Notes: generated from the letters alone by a model not told the origin. Shown: positions 14,487 to 26,963, counted from the stretch's first letter. The stretch is 64,000 nt of DNA from Glandiceps talaboti (GCF_964340395.1 NC_135559.1:16860050-16924049), one strand, 5' to 3'. Made by a program: numbers and translations.

Positions 14487-14566
14487 ATCTGGCCTGACGC
14501 AAATGTTAAAATATTGGCTTAAGATCGATCTTAAGCCAATATTTTAACATTTATATCAGGCCAGAT
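14487..14566. repeat. 80-bp near-perfect palindrome in LINE copy B
   Basis: This is the second copy of the palindrome at 6836, again centred on GATC|GATC (14526/14527). Its arms are slightly more diverged on the outer right side. Confidence 0.9.
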
Positions 14567-14785
14567 ACTAGGAGGGATAACGACCTAACTCCATCAGGCA
14601 AGCTATATTGGGTGCTTTACAGTTCACATTTAGTAGGAATTTGCAGAACTGTATTGTGTAATTTTTCCATTGGAGTTGAAAATTTCGTTAGGTTTTGAGA
14701 CTGGTTTATGTTTTTATGTACCCACCATCTCACTACAGTATAGCAGAATGGGTTTCACCACCAAATCAATTATTTTAAGATTTAG

Positions 14786-15001
14786 TTAGATAGGTATAGT
14801 TGTTTCTAAAAAGAGGTCTTGTTTTAGTTTAAATAGTGCCTTCAGTGCTCTATATATTTGGTCATCTTGTGCGCTGTGTAGTTTTCCTGCAGTGCTTAAT
14901 TTTAGGCCAAGGTGAGTGTAGGAGGGGACACATTCTGGTACTTGGTTGTTTATGTAGAATTTAAATTTCTCTAGGCAGTTTCCTTCCTTATTAAAAATCA
15001 C
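14786..15001 (-). pseudogene. LINE reverse transcriptase, C-terminal fragment
   Basis: This 71-codon open piece contains MIFNKEG, then SYTHLGLKLSTAGKL, then RALKALFKLK. That matches the thumb-side segment of LINE reverse transcriptases (K.MIF....., Y.YLG..., ...KAL..L). It is part of the decayed LINE copy B and has no start of its own. Confidence 0.7.
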
Positions 15002-16615
15002 AATCTTTGATTAAACAATATTTGTAGCCAGGTGCCATTTTTCACAGATTTCGACTGACTTTAGGGTATTTTAATTTACATATATATTAAATAGTAGAAG
15101 CTGAAGCCATCCCCTTGTCTAATACCTCTCCGAATTGAAAATTGGCTGATCATACCATTTTGCCTAACACATCCAATTGCGTTTGAAAATATATCTTTGA
15201 TTACTTTATAAAAACGTCATATGATACCATTTTGTCTATTTGTTGGATAAAAGCCTTCATGCCAAATTGAGTCAAAGGCTTTATTCAGATCGATAAAACA
15301 TGAAAAATCTAATTATCCTTACCTTGGTATTTTATAATTAACTAGTTAATAACAAATGGTACTGAATTTAGGTAGAAAGCAAACCAGTTTTTTTATTATA
15401 TTATTTTTTGTCATTGAATTTAATTGATGCCATTTTGTCAATTTCTTGGAAAACCATCTTCATTCCAAATTGAGTCAAAGGATTCATTCAGATCGATAAA
15501 ATATGAAAAATCTATTTATCCTTACATTGGTATTTTGTGATTAACTGGTTAATAACAAATGTGTGATCACTGGTACTGAATTTAGGTAGAAAGCAAACCA
15601 GTTCTTTTATTATGATATTATGTTTTGTCATTGAATTCACCAACCCCATGTTTCAGTACCGAAGTAAATAGTTTACTCGAAAAATGATCAGAACAATTAC
15701 TGGAAGAATCGGGAATAACTTAGCTAATGATATCAGAAACGAAAAGTATGATGCCACGATATTTACTGGGATCTGTCGTGTCTCCTTTTTCGTAGATCGG
15801 TTTAATTATACCCATATTCAAGCAGCTATAATAATTAGATTAAAAGGTTTTTGAGTGTGTTTAATAAGTCTGTTCCTGCTGACTGTAATAATTTCAGTGG
15901 TTATATTATCTATTCCAGGTGGGTTTTTTGTGTGCTTGAGTATACTTATTGGTGAACTGCTTAGGTTTTATAGTTTGTTTCACTTTTAAAGTATTTGTTT
16001 TGTTTGTAACAGCTAATTCTCGATTGATGATTGAATGGGTCTGTGCTCTGATTAATTGAGATATTTTTTGTGTGTATCATGTTTGTTTTCTGGGCTCCGA
16101 GTTTTTTTTAACCTTTTCCTGCTGCCTCGTGATTAAAGTTATCACAATCTTCTCTCTCAAAGTTCTTAGCAAGTATTTGAACGTCATGGTCAGTACTACT
16201 ACCTTTTGTCTGGTGGCATGTGAATGTACCCTAGAGTCATTGGGGCAGCGACCATTGAGAATTACAATTGCTGAAGAGATACACAGATCCAGAAATAATT
16301 CACCATATTGTTGTTGTTTTTTGTAATGTCCTGTGACTGACTCAGTTTCAAATGTATGGTGGATGCCGATGAGTGGTAGTCCAGGTTTGGATGAATCATG
16401 GTATCATTTTACATTGAATATGGGCATTGCAATCACTTGGATGATTTGTCCTAACTGAAATTATTTTATGACATCTTGTTTCTAGTAGCTAATTCAGATT
16501 GTCTTTCCTTTTGAAGATGCTGGATGCTTAGGCCTCATATCCGCAGTGCAAACATAACTATTTTCGTCTAAATCGAACATGCTTTTATCAAGGCGAGTCC
16601 AGATAAAGTCTTCAC

Positions 16616-17342
16616 AGCAGCTTTTCGTTTGTCTTATTCCATGTTAACACTTTTCACACACACACACGCACACACAATTCACAGCTGATAATACAGCCAA
16701 TAGAAGCAGGTTTGCAGGCGTTTGATTCACATCAAAATGCATGCATAAAAAGGAAACGTTGTATTCACAATGTTTATATTCATAACCATGATTTCCGCTT
16801 GCCATTGAGTGCATAGTTATTCTCTCGTTAATCAAGCCAGTGTTAATCTCACTCAGGTCACTTGATTTATATTTGTTTGCTTGTTAGCATTACCTACCAC
16901 AGATACAAACAAGACCATAAATTGCAATGTTTGTATTTTGTATGTTCGAACTTGGTATGAATAGGGCAACACCCACATCCCCAGCCCTTCCCTACCCTAC
17001 GCTAAAACATACAGCATTATAAGATAACCACATGTTTTGTCTAAAGTGACTGCTTTGAGAAGCATTATAATTAATTTGTAACTGAAACAACCACAATAGT
17101 TGAACAAGTATGGCTATAATTCATGTCATAAATTTTACAAGTTTGCTTTTATTTTGAAATTTACGATCACATAAGAGGACCATAAAAAATTTATCCATGT
17201 CAAGTATGTCTTTGGTATATCAATGCAAATATATCACTAAAACGACCTGTTTTCACCAAATAACTTGTACCAAGTCTATTGGCCTTAGCTCCTAATTGTC
17301 TAGTCACGTTTCACACTATCGACTTAGAAATGAATAACTTGT
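16616..17342. repeat. Tandem segmental duplication, truncated copy C
   Basis: The same start as copies A and B is followed for about 725 bp, then similarity stops just after GACTTAGAAATGAATAACTTG. The right end of the tandem duplication therefore lies here. Confidence 0.75.
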
Positions 17343-17413
17343 AAAATAACGATGTAAAGTCAATATGCCAAGACGAAATTCTTACCTCTATTTCTAGTCA
17401 TCTGATGTAACAG

Positions 17414-17507
17414 TACAAATCAACACACACACACAGACACACACACACACACACACAGACACAGACACACAGACACACGCGTGCGTTGTTTCACATAATT
17501 ATATACA

Positions 17508-17580
<73 letters not shown>
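17414..17580. repeat. Compound (CA)(TA)(TG) microsatellites
   Basis: A CA/CAGA-rich run lies at about 17422-17480, then a short unique piece, then (TA)n at about 17512-17540 and (TG)n to about 17578. The CA and TG runs can pair as an imperfect hairpin. The cysteine- and threonine-rich frames across it are artefacts of the repeat. Confidence 0.9.
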
Positions 17581-17581
<1 letters not shown>

Positions 17582-17937
17582 ATTTTTGTTTGCCTGTTTG
17601 GTTGTTTTCGTCACCAGGGAGTCGTTTTACTTTGTCGCCACTTAAAATAATCTCGAGCACATGTAGGCGTGGCCCTACAGTTTGCCATCTAATTTAACTG
17701 AAATCCAGTTGATTTGTAGAGTAGAGAAACGGTTTCCGATACCACTATCCTCGTTAATACTAGCGACTGCAGAACATTAATTTGTAATACCAGTTTAAGG
17801 CTTACAGCAAATAGGGTCTGCTGCATTATTGGCGCCGACCCATGTAAATGTTCAAGTTCCACAACACAATGCAGTGCTCTCTGGCTGGCCTGGCGACACA
17901 ATAATAAAGAGAGTCGCATTTATCTTAATTTATAAAT

Positions 17938-18097
17938 AGGGAGCCTTCAGTATTGTCATTATCAGTGTCACTCTAATCTAACCCACTGGTAATACTTGAG
18001 TCAGTACATGTATCACTGTCCGTGTTCTCTATGACATTCAAAACTAAATCATCATCATCATCATCATTATTATAATCATCATCATCATTATTATTAT

Positions 18098-18174
<77 letters not shown>

Positions 18175-18545
18175 CCATATCATCACTGCTATCATCACCA
18201 TCATCTATTGCAGTAACAACAACATTCACGTTAAGGTTCAGTGATAAGGTGAGATGGTACACTGAACAAAATGCATCGTTTTTTAAAACAATTTTCTTAC
18301 AATATATGTATTTTTATTTTTGTATTTTGGAATGTAAAGTACTCGTAAAAACATGTTGAGTGCTCATCTAACTTTTACATCTGAAAACGCACAAAACAAA
18401 TTGACAGTAATTGAATCTTCAATTTGGTCATAAAACGTGGAAAATGTGACCCTCCCCAAAATATTTAGTGCAAAATATGACCCTCCTCCAATACAAGAAC
18501 CGGTTTGTAAAATGTGACCCCCCTTGTAAATACTGAAGGCTCCCT
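17938..18545. mobile_element. Possible foldback/MITE-like element with 17-bp inverted ends
   Basis: AGGGAGCCTTCAGTATT at 17938-17954 is exactly reverse-complemented at 18529-18545. Between them is a long (ATC)n microsatellite at about 18046-18175 and T-rich sequence with CCCTCC patches. No clear target-site duplication is seen. The sequence inside the right end resembles the G-rich repeat at 60811-60960, which begins AGGGAGCCGTCATTATT. A chance pairing of two dispersed repeat ends in opposite orientation is the alternative. Confidence 0.45.
18046..18175. repeat. (ATC)n trinucleotide microsatellite
   Basis: A near-pure CAT/ATC run with two short ATTATTAT interruptions on its left. Any poly-methionine frame on the minus strand is a by-product. 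Confidence 0.95.
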
Positions 18546-19226
18546 AAGTAAAAGTCCATTTCTTTCAGCGACATAAAGAGGCAAGTTGATAGCCCCCACA
18601 GCATAGTCAGCAAAAACCATACTAATACCTAATATATTGGTCGGAGTGTGAGTCTTCTGTCGGTATGATAATAACAATGACAATAATATTTTCAATGATG
18701 CAAGCAAGCGATATTATAGGTAATCCGATCAAACTGCCTATGTCCATAGTTTTGTCAGGTATGTACTGCCCACTTAGATACAGCATCAGCAATCGACAAC
18801 GCGTAACAGTTATGTCTCTCTCACTTGCATATATCCAGTCCTCTTTCGACATTCACGTTCACTACTATGCAATGAAATATTACAACACTTTCCACAACAT
18901 TTGATTTTCTGAGTCTTGTCCTGACATGATTTTCAGACTCTAATATAATAAGGTTCAATTTGGTTAAATAGTGAAAACACTGACAATACACAGAATGAGA
19001 AAATGAAAATGGTTACTTTTTGTTATTAGCATACTGTAATATATTTTGTTGACAGGTATATTGATATGTAATGCTTTGTAAAATAGAAATATGATATATA
19101 CTTTATACAGTTCTTTGATAATTACTCAACCTGTATGTTGTATAGGACGTGGATATCGAAGAAGAGAGGGAATATTGCTACAGGTTAAGTAAAATGTTTG
19201 TAGATGAACATGGGTTATTCAAAATG

Positions 19227-19499
19227 TCACGAATTCTTGGAGAGTTTTTTGAAAAGCAAAATGTGTAGTTACAACGATATGAATTTGAATAGAGTCAGTA
19301 CGTTTGACAATATAAAATAAACTATTAACAGTCTTTATAGCAGAACACCAACATGACACATTATTCGTAATGTGATGAATTCTTGGAGTAAAAACGTTTA
19401 TTTACAAACGGTATGAATTTGAATCTGTCGATGTGATAGTTTAATAAACTATTACCATAGCAATAGTAGTAGTCCTTACAGCAGAACACCATGCAACAC
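19227..19499. repeat. Two-copy direct repeat, about 130-150 bp
   Basis: GAATTCTTGGAG followed by ...TATGAATTTGAAT... and GCAGAACACCA occurs at about 19228-19352 and again at about 19377-19492, with moderate divergence. Confidence 0.55.
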
Positions 19500-20099
19500 G
19501 ATATATTTTATTCTTTGTCTTCACAAACAAATATCAATTACTTATCATGAGAACTTACAAGGCTATTGGCCTACTTACTTTACATGGTGATGTGGAGATC
19601 GAAAACACCATCATATTAAGAGCATAAATGGCTTTTAACTTGCCTTTTGCATAAAAAGTAACCGACGCGATTGAGCTACAAACGTGATAAAACTCTACTA
19701 AAAATCTTAAATTTCACGGCCTTAAAATGAGAAAGAAAAAGGTTATGTTTTTGTATTGTTGTACAATTATGTAAGACTCACACAACTAACACCGAATTCA
19801 AGCTTGATGTGGGCATAAATGTGTTTATGGGTTGTCTGAAATAGTCTTACCTGACTAAATTTACAAATGTAATTGGACTCTGCCAACAAAATGAGATCAG
19901 AATTATAAGTTTGTCAACATACTTCATTTTTGGACCATAACAGACTGAATGGATAAAGAATTATTGAAATATGTTCAAATTCTAAACTGACATTGCAATA
20001 TACTAAATAAACACAAATTCATAACTAAGTACAATACATCAGAAATATGGATGGAATTATTAGATTGTAGTTATTTTAAGGGATTATTTATATATTTGT

Positions 20100-20913
20100 C
20101 AATGTTACTACAATTGTGTTGTTGTCATAATTGTCACCGCTATGATTTTCATAGAATCGATCAACAAGCCATATTTGCCTATCTTTAGCACTAAGTCAAC
20201 TTTTAAAGACATAACTACACATTTTTATACGACTTCTTCACACTGTCAAACTCTGCGCATGCGTTCAACTAGAACTTTACCACATATAAGATGAGTAGTA
20301 AAAACAGCTCAAGTCCCTCACCTGAAAGTAGACTTTGTAATTATTAACTCAAATCATAAATAGGATGGCGACATTTTAGCACCACACTTTGATAGACACA
20401 GGATTATATGGTGATAGTCACCATAGTAACACAGTATGCTTCGAGACTTGAGAATAATCAAGAGTTTATTTACAACTACTTAAATAAGTTAATGTACTCC
20501 TTATTTACTCCAGAAGGTCACGTGATTAAAAATCTGAGACCAGTGATCGGACTTTGATAGGTGATTCTGTGAAGAGATAAAGAGAAAAGTTGAATAATTA
20601 TCACGATTTCATCGTTTGAGTCGCCCTTCACAGGGCTTATAGCAAGTAGCTCACAAAACAGTAAACAATATGCCGAGTGACTCATTGTATGGACTTTGTT
20701 GCATCTACAGGTAAGCATGTATTCTTTGATTAATAAATCCACTTTTACAAAGATGATTTACTTATAAAGAATTTAATCAGATAAAACACTTTTAAATTAA
20801 ATTTATTGAGATGAACTCGCACTTCACATTCTCGGCAGATCTACAGAGGCATCGTCTTTACCAAATATCTTGTAGTGGTTCTGTTATAGAAGAGTGTCAA
20901 TAGCCAGAGTACC
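20100..20913 (+). promoter_or_regulatory. Probable promoter and 5' UTR region of the DED-GTPase gene
   Basis: This is the stretch just upstream of the predicted initiator ATG at 20914. It contains TGCGCATGCGT (20254-20264), one base off the palindromic NRF-1 site found in many animal promoters. A good donor, CTACAG|GTAAGC, lies at 20710/20711 and could end a non-coding first exon. T-rich sequence with TAG at about 20870-20890 could supply the matching acceptor. All of this is inferred and needs 5' RNA evidence. Confidence 0.3.
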
Positions 20914-21019
20914 ATGGCTTACGGTGGAGAAGACGACATTTCATGGGACGATTCCGATAGAGAAGACGACACGCCGTGGGAGGATGCCATAGACAAGATA
21001 AATAAAGAGTTAACAAACG
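20914..21019 (+). CDS. Exon 1: start codon, acidic N-terminus and DED helix 1
   Basis: ACCATGG gives a strong Kozak start. The 35 codons begin MAYGGEDDISWDDSDRED, an acidic leader, and continue WEDAIDKINKELTN. That last part has the hydrophobic spacing of DED helix 1 and runs directly into the helix 2 residues at the start of exon 2. The exon ends AACG|GTAAGG, a good donor, leaving one base (phase 1). Exon 2 supplies exactly the two bases needed, completing an aspartate codon. The 27-kb intron that follows contains the whole Polinton. The next best alternative is an unrelated short ORF, but phase and fold continuity argue against it. Confidence 0.7.
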
Positions 21020-22409
21020 GTAAGGTTAAATTAAGGTAAGGCAAGTTGTAAAGTTTTGTGTTTATTTTCATGTGTTCGAATAAATAGCATACATGTGTAC
21101 TGTACATTTTTAATAACCATTTTGGTGTTCAAAGACGCAATAAAAAAGATCCCGTGCTAAAATGAAGAGAAACTAAAAAATATTGAAAAGACTACAAAAC
21201 TTAAAACATTGCTGTTCATGATGAAGGAGATTAATTCCAACTTTTAAACACGGGGTCCCGCATCCAAAATGGCTGGTCGATTATTGTAAGTCACTGGGTT
21301 GAACTTCCGTGATAGGGTCACTGACCAAATATAATGACACTGTATGGGATAACAAAAGTGTACCAAGACAAAGTTCTACCCTACCTAACATTGCATTTTA
21401 AAATCAATCAATATGCATGAAAACTGACGTTTAAGCTTTCGGTTTAACACCGGTTCAAAGCTGTTTACGACTCGACCGGCAGAGAACCGACAGTGGCAAC
21501 CGTTGTTTGTACTTCGGTGAACCGCTCGGCTTATCCGCTTCATAATCATAGTCCGACGTGTAAGGCGTGGCTTAAAATCCTTTGAACCAGCCAAACTTAT
21601 ACGGGAGGGTGACGTCATCGCCTGCGTTCGGTCGAAAACATGTGCCACTTTAACAATATAATAGCTGGTATTTATCAAACTTGACTACTTTCAACACTAT
21701 TAGGCAAGTAACAGTACACAGACAAACATATCCGTATCAGCCGATTTCATGACATACTGGGTCGACAGTGAAATCAAACACAATGGGATATGATATATGC
21801 CTATTTTAATACACTTTCACAAACAGCTACAAAATGCTCGTCAGTATAAATTCCATATGGATTTTGTGCGTTTATAACTTTTGATGGTGACATACGATCG
21901 GGATCTTGGGGATTGTCTTAGCAAATGATATGCATGTTCACAATTTACTATGGTTGAAACCTGGCAGAACGCACGTATGTCTGTGTTTGGTCGCCTGAAG
22001 TGTGAAAGACTTCCTGTGTCAATCTTAATCACATGTTAAATGGATAGGGGGAGGGGGGGCTCTTCGTCGACTACTGTCGAATCCACGAAATGCACGGGAA
22101 GTACATGTAGAACTTTTCATACAGGAACATTATAACATGAAATACTAGTAGTATCCATCTTCGCTAGACAACTGCTTTCTTCAGGGGAGATACAATGTGT
22201 CAGTTTTGTAAACTTAACGTCGTGATATTTACAGTAAAAAGCCAACGGACAAAAAGAAGGAGAAAGTTATATGGTAAACGCCGTCTGAATTTTGAGAACT
22301 TAATGGGAGAATTAGATAGAACAATACCACAATTTACACATGAGCTTCTTATATACAGTAATGCGTCAGTATATTCAAATTTGTGTGTCTTCAGCCAGTA
22401 TTGAACATT

Positions 22410-22840
22410 AGGGACCGGTCAGTTTCTTCAGCGGGGGGGGGGGGCGCGCGGTGGAATTGTAGGGGGTCACCCTGGTTTTGAAATTGACAGTGGGGTGGGG
22501 TCATGCTGTTTTGAAATTGTGGATCATTGTGTTTTGGATTGTGATGGAAGAAAATAATCCTTTTCTACAATGGCATATAGCCTTGTCTGAAATGTGGTAC
22601 ATGGAAATATTTGTTCCTGTCCCTGTTTCTTACATGAATTCTTTAATATTACTTATTAGTTCAAACACAATACATATATATGTATTACCTCGCTACCACA
22701 CCAGTTACAGAACATGTCATGTAAATGCTTGGCTGTTTCACAATCAATGTTTCATTTATATTGCACTTTGGGGCAACAGTGAACTTGAAGTTGAAGGTTT
22801 CGTAATGGTAATCTTCATCGATAGTTTACAAAAGAAGGGA
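22410..22840 (+). repeat. Dispersed repeat related to 820-1400 and 9590-10170
   Basis: It begins GGGACCGGTCAGTTTC and passes through TGTGGTACATGG, TTACAGAACATG and CTTTGGGGCAACAGTGAACTTGAAG, ending near a degenerate ATAGTTTACAAAAGAA. A 153-codon open frame across it is not preserved in the other copies and is not called as a gene. Confidence 0.55.
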
Positions 22841-23059
22841 TCAATACACTTTCTATTTTGGACACTACATGTTATTGACACTACAAATCACCACATCACA
22901 TCACATCAGATTCCAGTTTCTATTATACATCAGGTATGACCACCTAAATTTTCCTCTAACATACCGGTGACTTTACTATACATGCAACATTAATAACCCT
23001 ATACAATGTACCAATGTTACGAGCCCATTTTAATGTGACATGGGAAACTCATTTAAAAG

Positions 23060-23870
23060 TTACATTTACGTTAGCTTTACGAAGCTTGGAAATATTACCT
23101 CAAAGGCTATGAATAACTTAAACTTTGCCTTAATAGAAGCAAAACATTCCAGATCTGCCAGGGGGAAACCCCAAGGACTCCCTCACCCCCAGAGGTCACT
23201 CATGCATTCAACCAACAATCAGAAGTACCAACAACCTTTTTACTGTCATAATGGTATTCAACTTTTCTTAAATAATTTCACCCTATTCTAATTTGAGATG
23301 ATATTATCTTTTAAAGATGTGAAATGTTTGCCAAGATAGTCTAAAATTGCCTTAAACTCCAAATCTTCCTACCACTGATACTACCATTAGATGTCCTGAC
23401 CTTTACTATAATGATGCCATTGAACTTTTCAAGAACATATTTCAACCCTATGTAAGTTATAAAGAATAGTTTCTGATACTTGATGGTGCTGTTTTGTAAA
23501 GCATGGATAAAGTTATTGCTTGAACGGGTCTGAATAACCTAAATATTAGCTTTGAGAGTGAAAATCCTTCAGGGCTTCTAGAGGGAGACCCCTTGGACCC
23601 CCACATGAGGTGGACATATCCCAGTCTCTAGGTCTTCCCCTACCTGTTACTTTAAAGGTGCTATCAAAGTATATTTCAAAAGTATTTCAACCCTATGTAG
23701 TTGCTTTTTACATGTTGGTGTTGTCTTGTAAAGCTTGAAAATTATTGTCTGAAAGGGTCTTTTCAGAGTAAAAAACAACTAGAATTAAGTGATAGGGAGG
23801 TCAGTCTGTTTTTGGTTTTACAGATGGGGGGGGGGGGTTCAGTGACTTTTTGTTGGCCCGATTTAAGAAT
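23060..23870 (-). repeat. Dispersed G-rich repeat, opposite orientation to 3780-4310
   Basis: The reverse complement carries the same ordered motifs as 3780-4310: ACTGGGATATGTCCACCTC, GGTCTCCCTCTAGAAG and GGATTTTCACTC. The final part contains a G run and AGTGACTTTTTGTTGG, matching the reverse complement of CAAACAAAAAGTCACTGA at 3808. At least two internal units are visible. Confidence 0.55.
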
Positions 23871-23989
23871 CACCCCCGGCTGGAGAAACTGATCTGTTCC
23901 TAAAGTTACAAATCAAGAATAAAGGCCAAGTCTTCATGCTTTTTATCGGCAGGAATTTACAAGAAAAGTTATAAAATTAAATTGATTTT

Positions 23990-24061
23990 TAGCACAACTG
24001 AACCTACATTAGCACAACTGAACTACAATGTAGGTTCAGTAGTGCTATAGGCATTGAGTCG

Positions 24062-24156
<95 letters not shown>

Positions 24157-25384
24157 GTCTGTATATGTGTGTGGACGACTTAACCTCAAAAACTGCCAAC
24201 CCGATTGCCTTGGTATTTGGTGGGGACATTACTTGTGGGGTCTAGTTGAGAAATTGTTCAAACGAAAATGATCGCATCACAGGTGTGTGATTTGGGTCAA
24301 AAAATGTGATCTTTGGTAAAACAAACTTAAACTCAGAAACTACTGCGCAGATTGGTGCGAAATTTGGTGGGAATATTCTTAAGGGGTGTATAGTAAGATT
24401 TGTTTATGACATGATCATTCCAATGCAAATTAGGGCTAAAAATGTGTCTTTTTGTTAATGACAAAACTATTAGCAGATTGGGCTGAAATTTAACAGGGAT
24501 GAATCTGTGGGGGTATATATAAAGAAATACTAAGCATATAATGATCTCATCAGTAATATGCAAATCAGGTGTAAAAATGTGAAGTTTGGTCAAAAATTAA
24601 TATCTCAAAAAGTACTTGGTGAGAGCTATTCTGCAGATCTTGACATAATTGGCCCTAGCAACCATGACCACCAACGCCTTAGCAACAACTAAATGGTAGT
24701 ACATTTTGGTCAAATAACAACATCATCTGGTTGGCAAGTGAGTAAGCATTCAAACAATGTATGCAAATATCCCTAGCAACCATGGCCACGCCCATAGCAA
24801 CAGCCAAACGGTCGTGTGTTTCACAAAGATAACAGGGATTAATAGACAATTGAATAAACATTAAAGAAATGTATATCAATTTGCCTAGCAACAAGACCAC
24901 GCCCATAGCAACAGCCAAATAATCACGTATATTGCAAAGATAGCGAATTGAAAGACAAATAAAAATACATTCAAAAAATGTATGCAAATGTGCCTAGCAA
25001 CAAGACCACGCCCATAACAACAGCCAAATGATCACATATATTGCGAAGATAAGGAGGATTAACAGACAAATGAATAAACATTTAAAAATGTATGCAAATA
25101 TGCCTAGCAAGAACACGCCCATAGCAACTGCCAAATGATCACCTGTATTGCAAAGATAATATCAGGAATTCATACACAAGTGAACAAAAACATTCAAAAA
25201 TGTATGCAAATATATCCAACAATATGACCACAACAGCAACAGCCAAATGATCGCGTATATCACAAAGATAGCAACATTCATATGGGTGGATAGGAAACTG
25301 GATAGTCATTCAGCTAATGAACACCTAGTGTTAGTATGGACTAGCATATGGATAAACATTGTTAAAAACTGTACAGTTGTGCTA
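23990..25384. mobile_element. Probable non-autonomous DNA element with 11-bp inverted ends
   Basis: TAGCACAACTG at 23990-24000 is reverse-complemented as CAGTTGTGCTA at 25374-25384. Inside are a short hairpin (AATGTAGGTTCAG pairing with CTGAACCTACATT at 23998-24033), a (CTGT)n microsatellite, a unique middle, and about six degenerate units of 100-120 bp, each with CCTAGCAAC, ACCACGCCCATAGCAACAGC and GCAAAGATA motifs (24650-25290). No ORF is supported. No certain target-site duplication was seen. Related units appear in reverse orientation at 63265-63545. Confidence 0.5.
24068..24155. repeat. (CTGT)n microsatellite
   Basis: A pure tetranucleotide run of about 22 units, flanked by GTCCGTCCGTC. 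The DRQT and VCLS repeat frames over it are artefacts. Confidence 0.95.
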
Positions 25385-26957
25385 CAACGCCATTGGTGGT
25401 ATTTTTATCAATAAAATGACTGACAACATGTAGACGTATCGATAGCAAAACTATATTGAATTCGACGTCCATTTACGGCGATGTTTATCTTTCTGACGAC
25501 AGTATTTGTATTCGTGTTTGGAATAAAATCACTGAAATCACCCATTGCAACAAAACAAACAACACAAAATGATGGAAATAAAGATACATGTAAATACAGA
25601 CTCTACACTACGGCACCTTTCAAAGGAGTTACTATTTCCTTGTTTTTGTGTTTGTTTGTTGTTCAAACCTGCGCTCTAGTGCAGCGTTCACATTGAGTTG
25701 AAAGTCATGTCAAATCTCAGTTTTGTGAAGTCTTGCGGGAAATGGCGGATCAAAAAACTGACATCAACTTAAAAAGACAACATAAAATTGTTCTTCCAAT
25801 TTGCAATGGATGCACATCTGATGGGAAGAAACCAATAACACAGAGAACATATGGAAAACATAAGTATCTGAACTAGACACTCATATATGAAAATAAATAA
25901 ATAAAAAATCTAACTACCTTCCACATATTCTAAAATTGAGCGTAATCGGAACCATACAATTGTTTCGGCCTAAACCAAGGTGGAAAGCTTGATTGTATTT
26001 TTATGCAAGGCCAAATCATGTGGGAACCAAGTGCGACAATACCTTACGTACAGAATATACACCCAAGTTACAGAGGCATTCTTGTCAACACAGACTTTGT
26101 TTCATTGGTGAATGTAGTTTACTTTAACTGTTTATTTCCTTGTTTCGATCAAAGATGATAAAGATGTCACATATAGTAAGACATGCGATGAGCACCCAAT
26201 GTACTGCAAGTAACAACGTTTGCTAAAGATGCCAATGCAATTTTCATATAATTAAACTTGTACGAACCATGCACACTGGTACTCGAAAATAGATCGAGGA
26301 ACGGCAACTTCATAAAAATATAAACGACAATACGACGAAAATGAAGATTAACGTGAGTGGAGGGTCTACGCTATAACTAAGTATGATAACAAAATCGCCG
26401 ATAAATACGGGATATTGTGTAAATCATCCCTCGTCTCGTATCGAAATTAGACAAGATCATAAGGTAGAAGACGTCTCTTCAGTTTTCAAGACAACGAAAT
26501 CGCAGATAAATATCGGAGAAATATCCAACATTTTTATGGGGGGGGGGTCACCCTGTTTTTGTTAAGTATTTCATGTCTAGGAGCGTTGAGCACGCGCAGG
26601 TCGACGCTCACTTTGCCAATTTCGGGACCTTACGTAGAAAAAACGCCTGTTTCCGTTGACATAAAGCCAGAGAAATAAAATCACAATAAAAGCACCCCTT
26701 TTCACATGTATTTGTCTGTACGTGGATGTACCGGTTGTTTCGGCTTTAGGTACCCTGTCAGTATAATTACTCCAAGAGGTACCATACCACAAGTCAGATT
26801 TCCCCCGACTCTGAACTCATAGGGACTAACACGACTAAAGTGGGAAGTGGTGACAATCATACTTCGTATTCGATGTGTCACGGTAATCACTTAGAAATGG
26901 AGATTTTCTGTTTAGTTTACCCTCTCGGTGAAGTTTGCGCATAGCCATACATATTTG

Positions 26958-26963
26958 CACACA
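26958..26963. repeat. Polinton target-site duplication, left
   Basis: CACACA directly before the left inverted-repeat end, matching CACACA at 43794-43799. Six bases is the usual duplication length for Maverick/Polinton integration. The short simple sequence makes a chance match possible, but length and position fit exactly. Confidence 0.75.

Larger units (their letters stand above)
14165..16600 (-). mobile_element. Decayed non-LTR retrotransposon (LINE), copy B
   Basis: This is the paralogue of the LINE at 6480-8720, produced by the large tandem duplication. Endonuclease-like sequence lies near 16080-16450 and reverse-transcriptase sequence near 14600-15960 on the minus strand, with many stops. 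It includes a local repeat near 15240-15540 and the 80-bp palindrome at 14487-14566. Confidence 0.7.
8737..16615. repeat. Tandem segmental duplication, copy B
   Basis: This is the second copy of the roughly 8-kb unit and is 7879 bp long, against 8736 bp for copy A. It matches copy A in order with scattered substitutions and small indels. Unlike copy A it has an internal partial duplication inside the LINE at about 15240-15540, where a block containing AATTGAGTCAAAGG followed by CAGATCGATAAAA occurs twice. It contains no recognisable host gene. Confidence 0.8.

Noticed and set aside
18044-18262. Poly-methionine/isoleucine ORF on the minus strand
   Set aside because: It is only the translation of an (ATC)n microsatellite.
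21385-21678. 97-codon minus-strand ORF in a CpG-richer patch
   Set aside because: No domain, no splice context, and composition explained by the local GC rise; possible regulatory DNA but not supported as a gene.
22478-22939. 153-codon ORF in intron 1
   Set aside because: It lies in a dispersed repeat whose other copies (820-1400, 9590-10170) do not keep the frame, and it has no recognisable motif.
24004-24245. ORFs with DRQT or VCLS repeats on both strands
   Set aside because: They are by-products of the (CTGT)n run.
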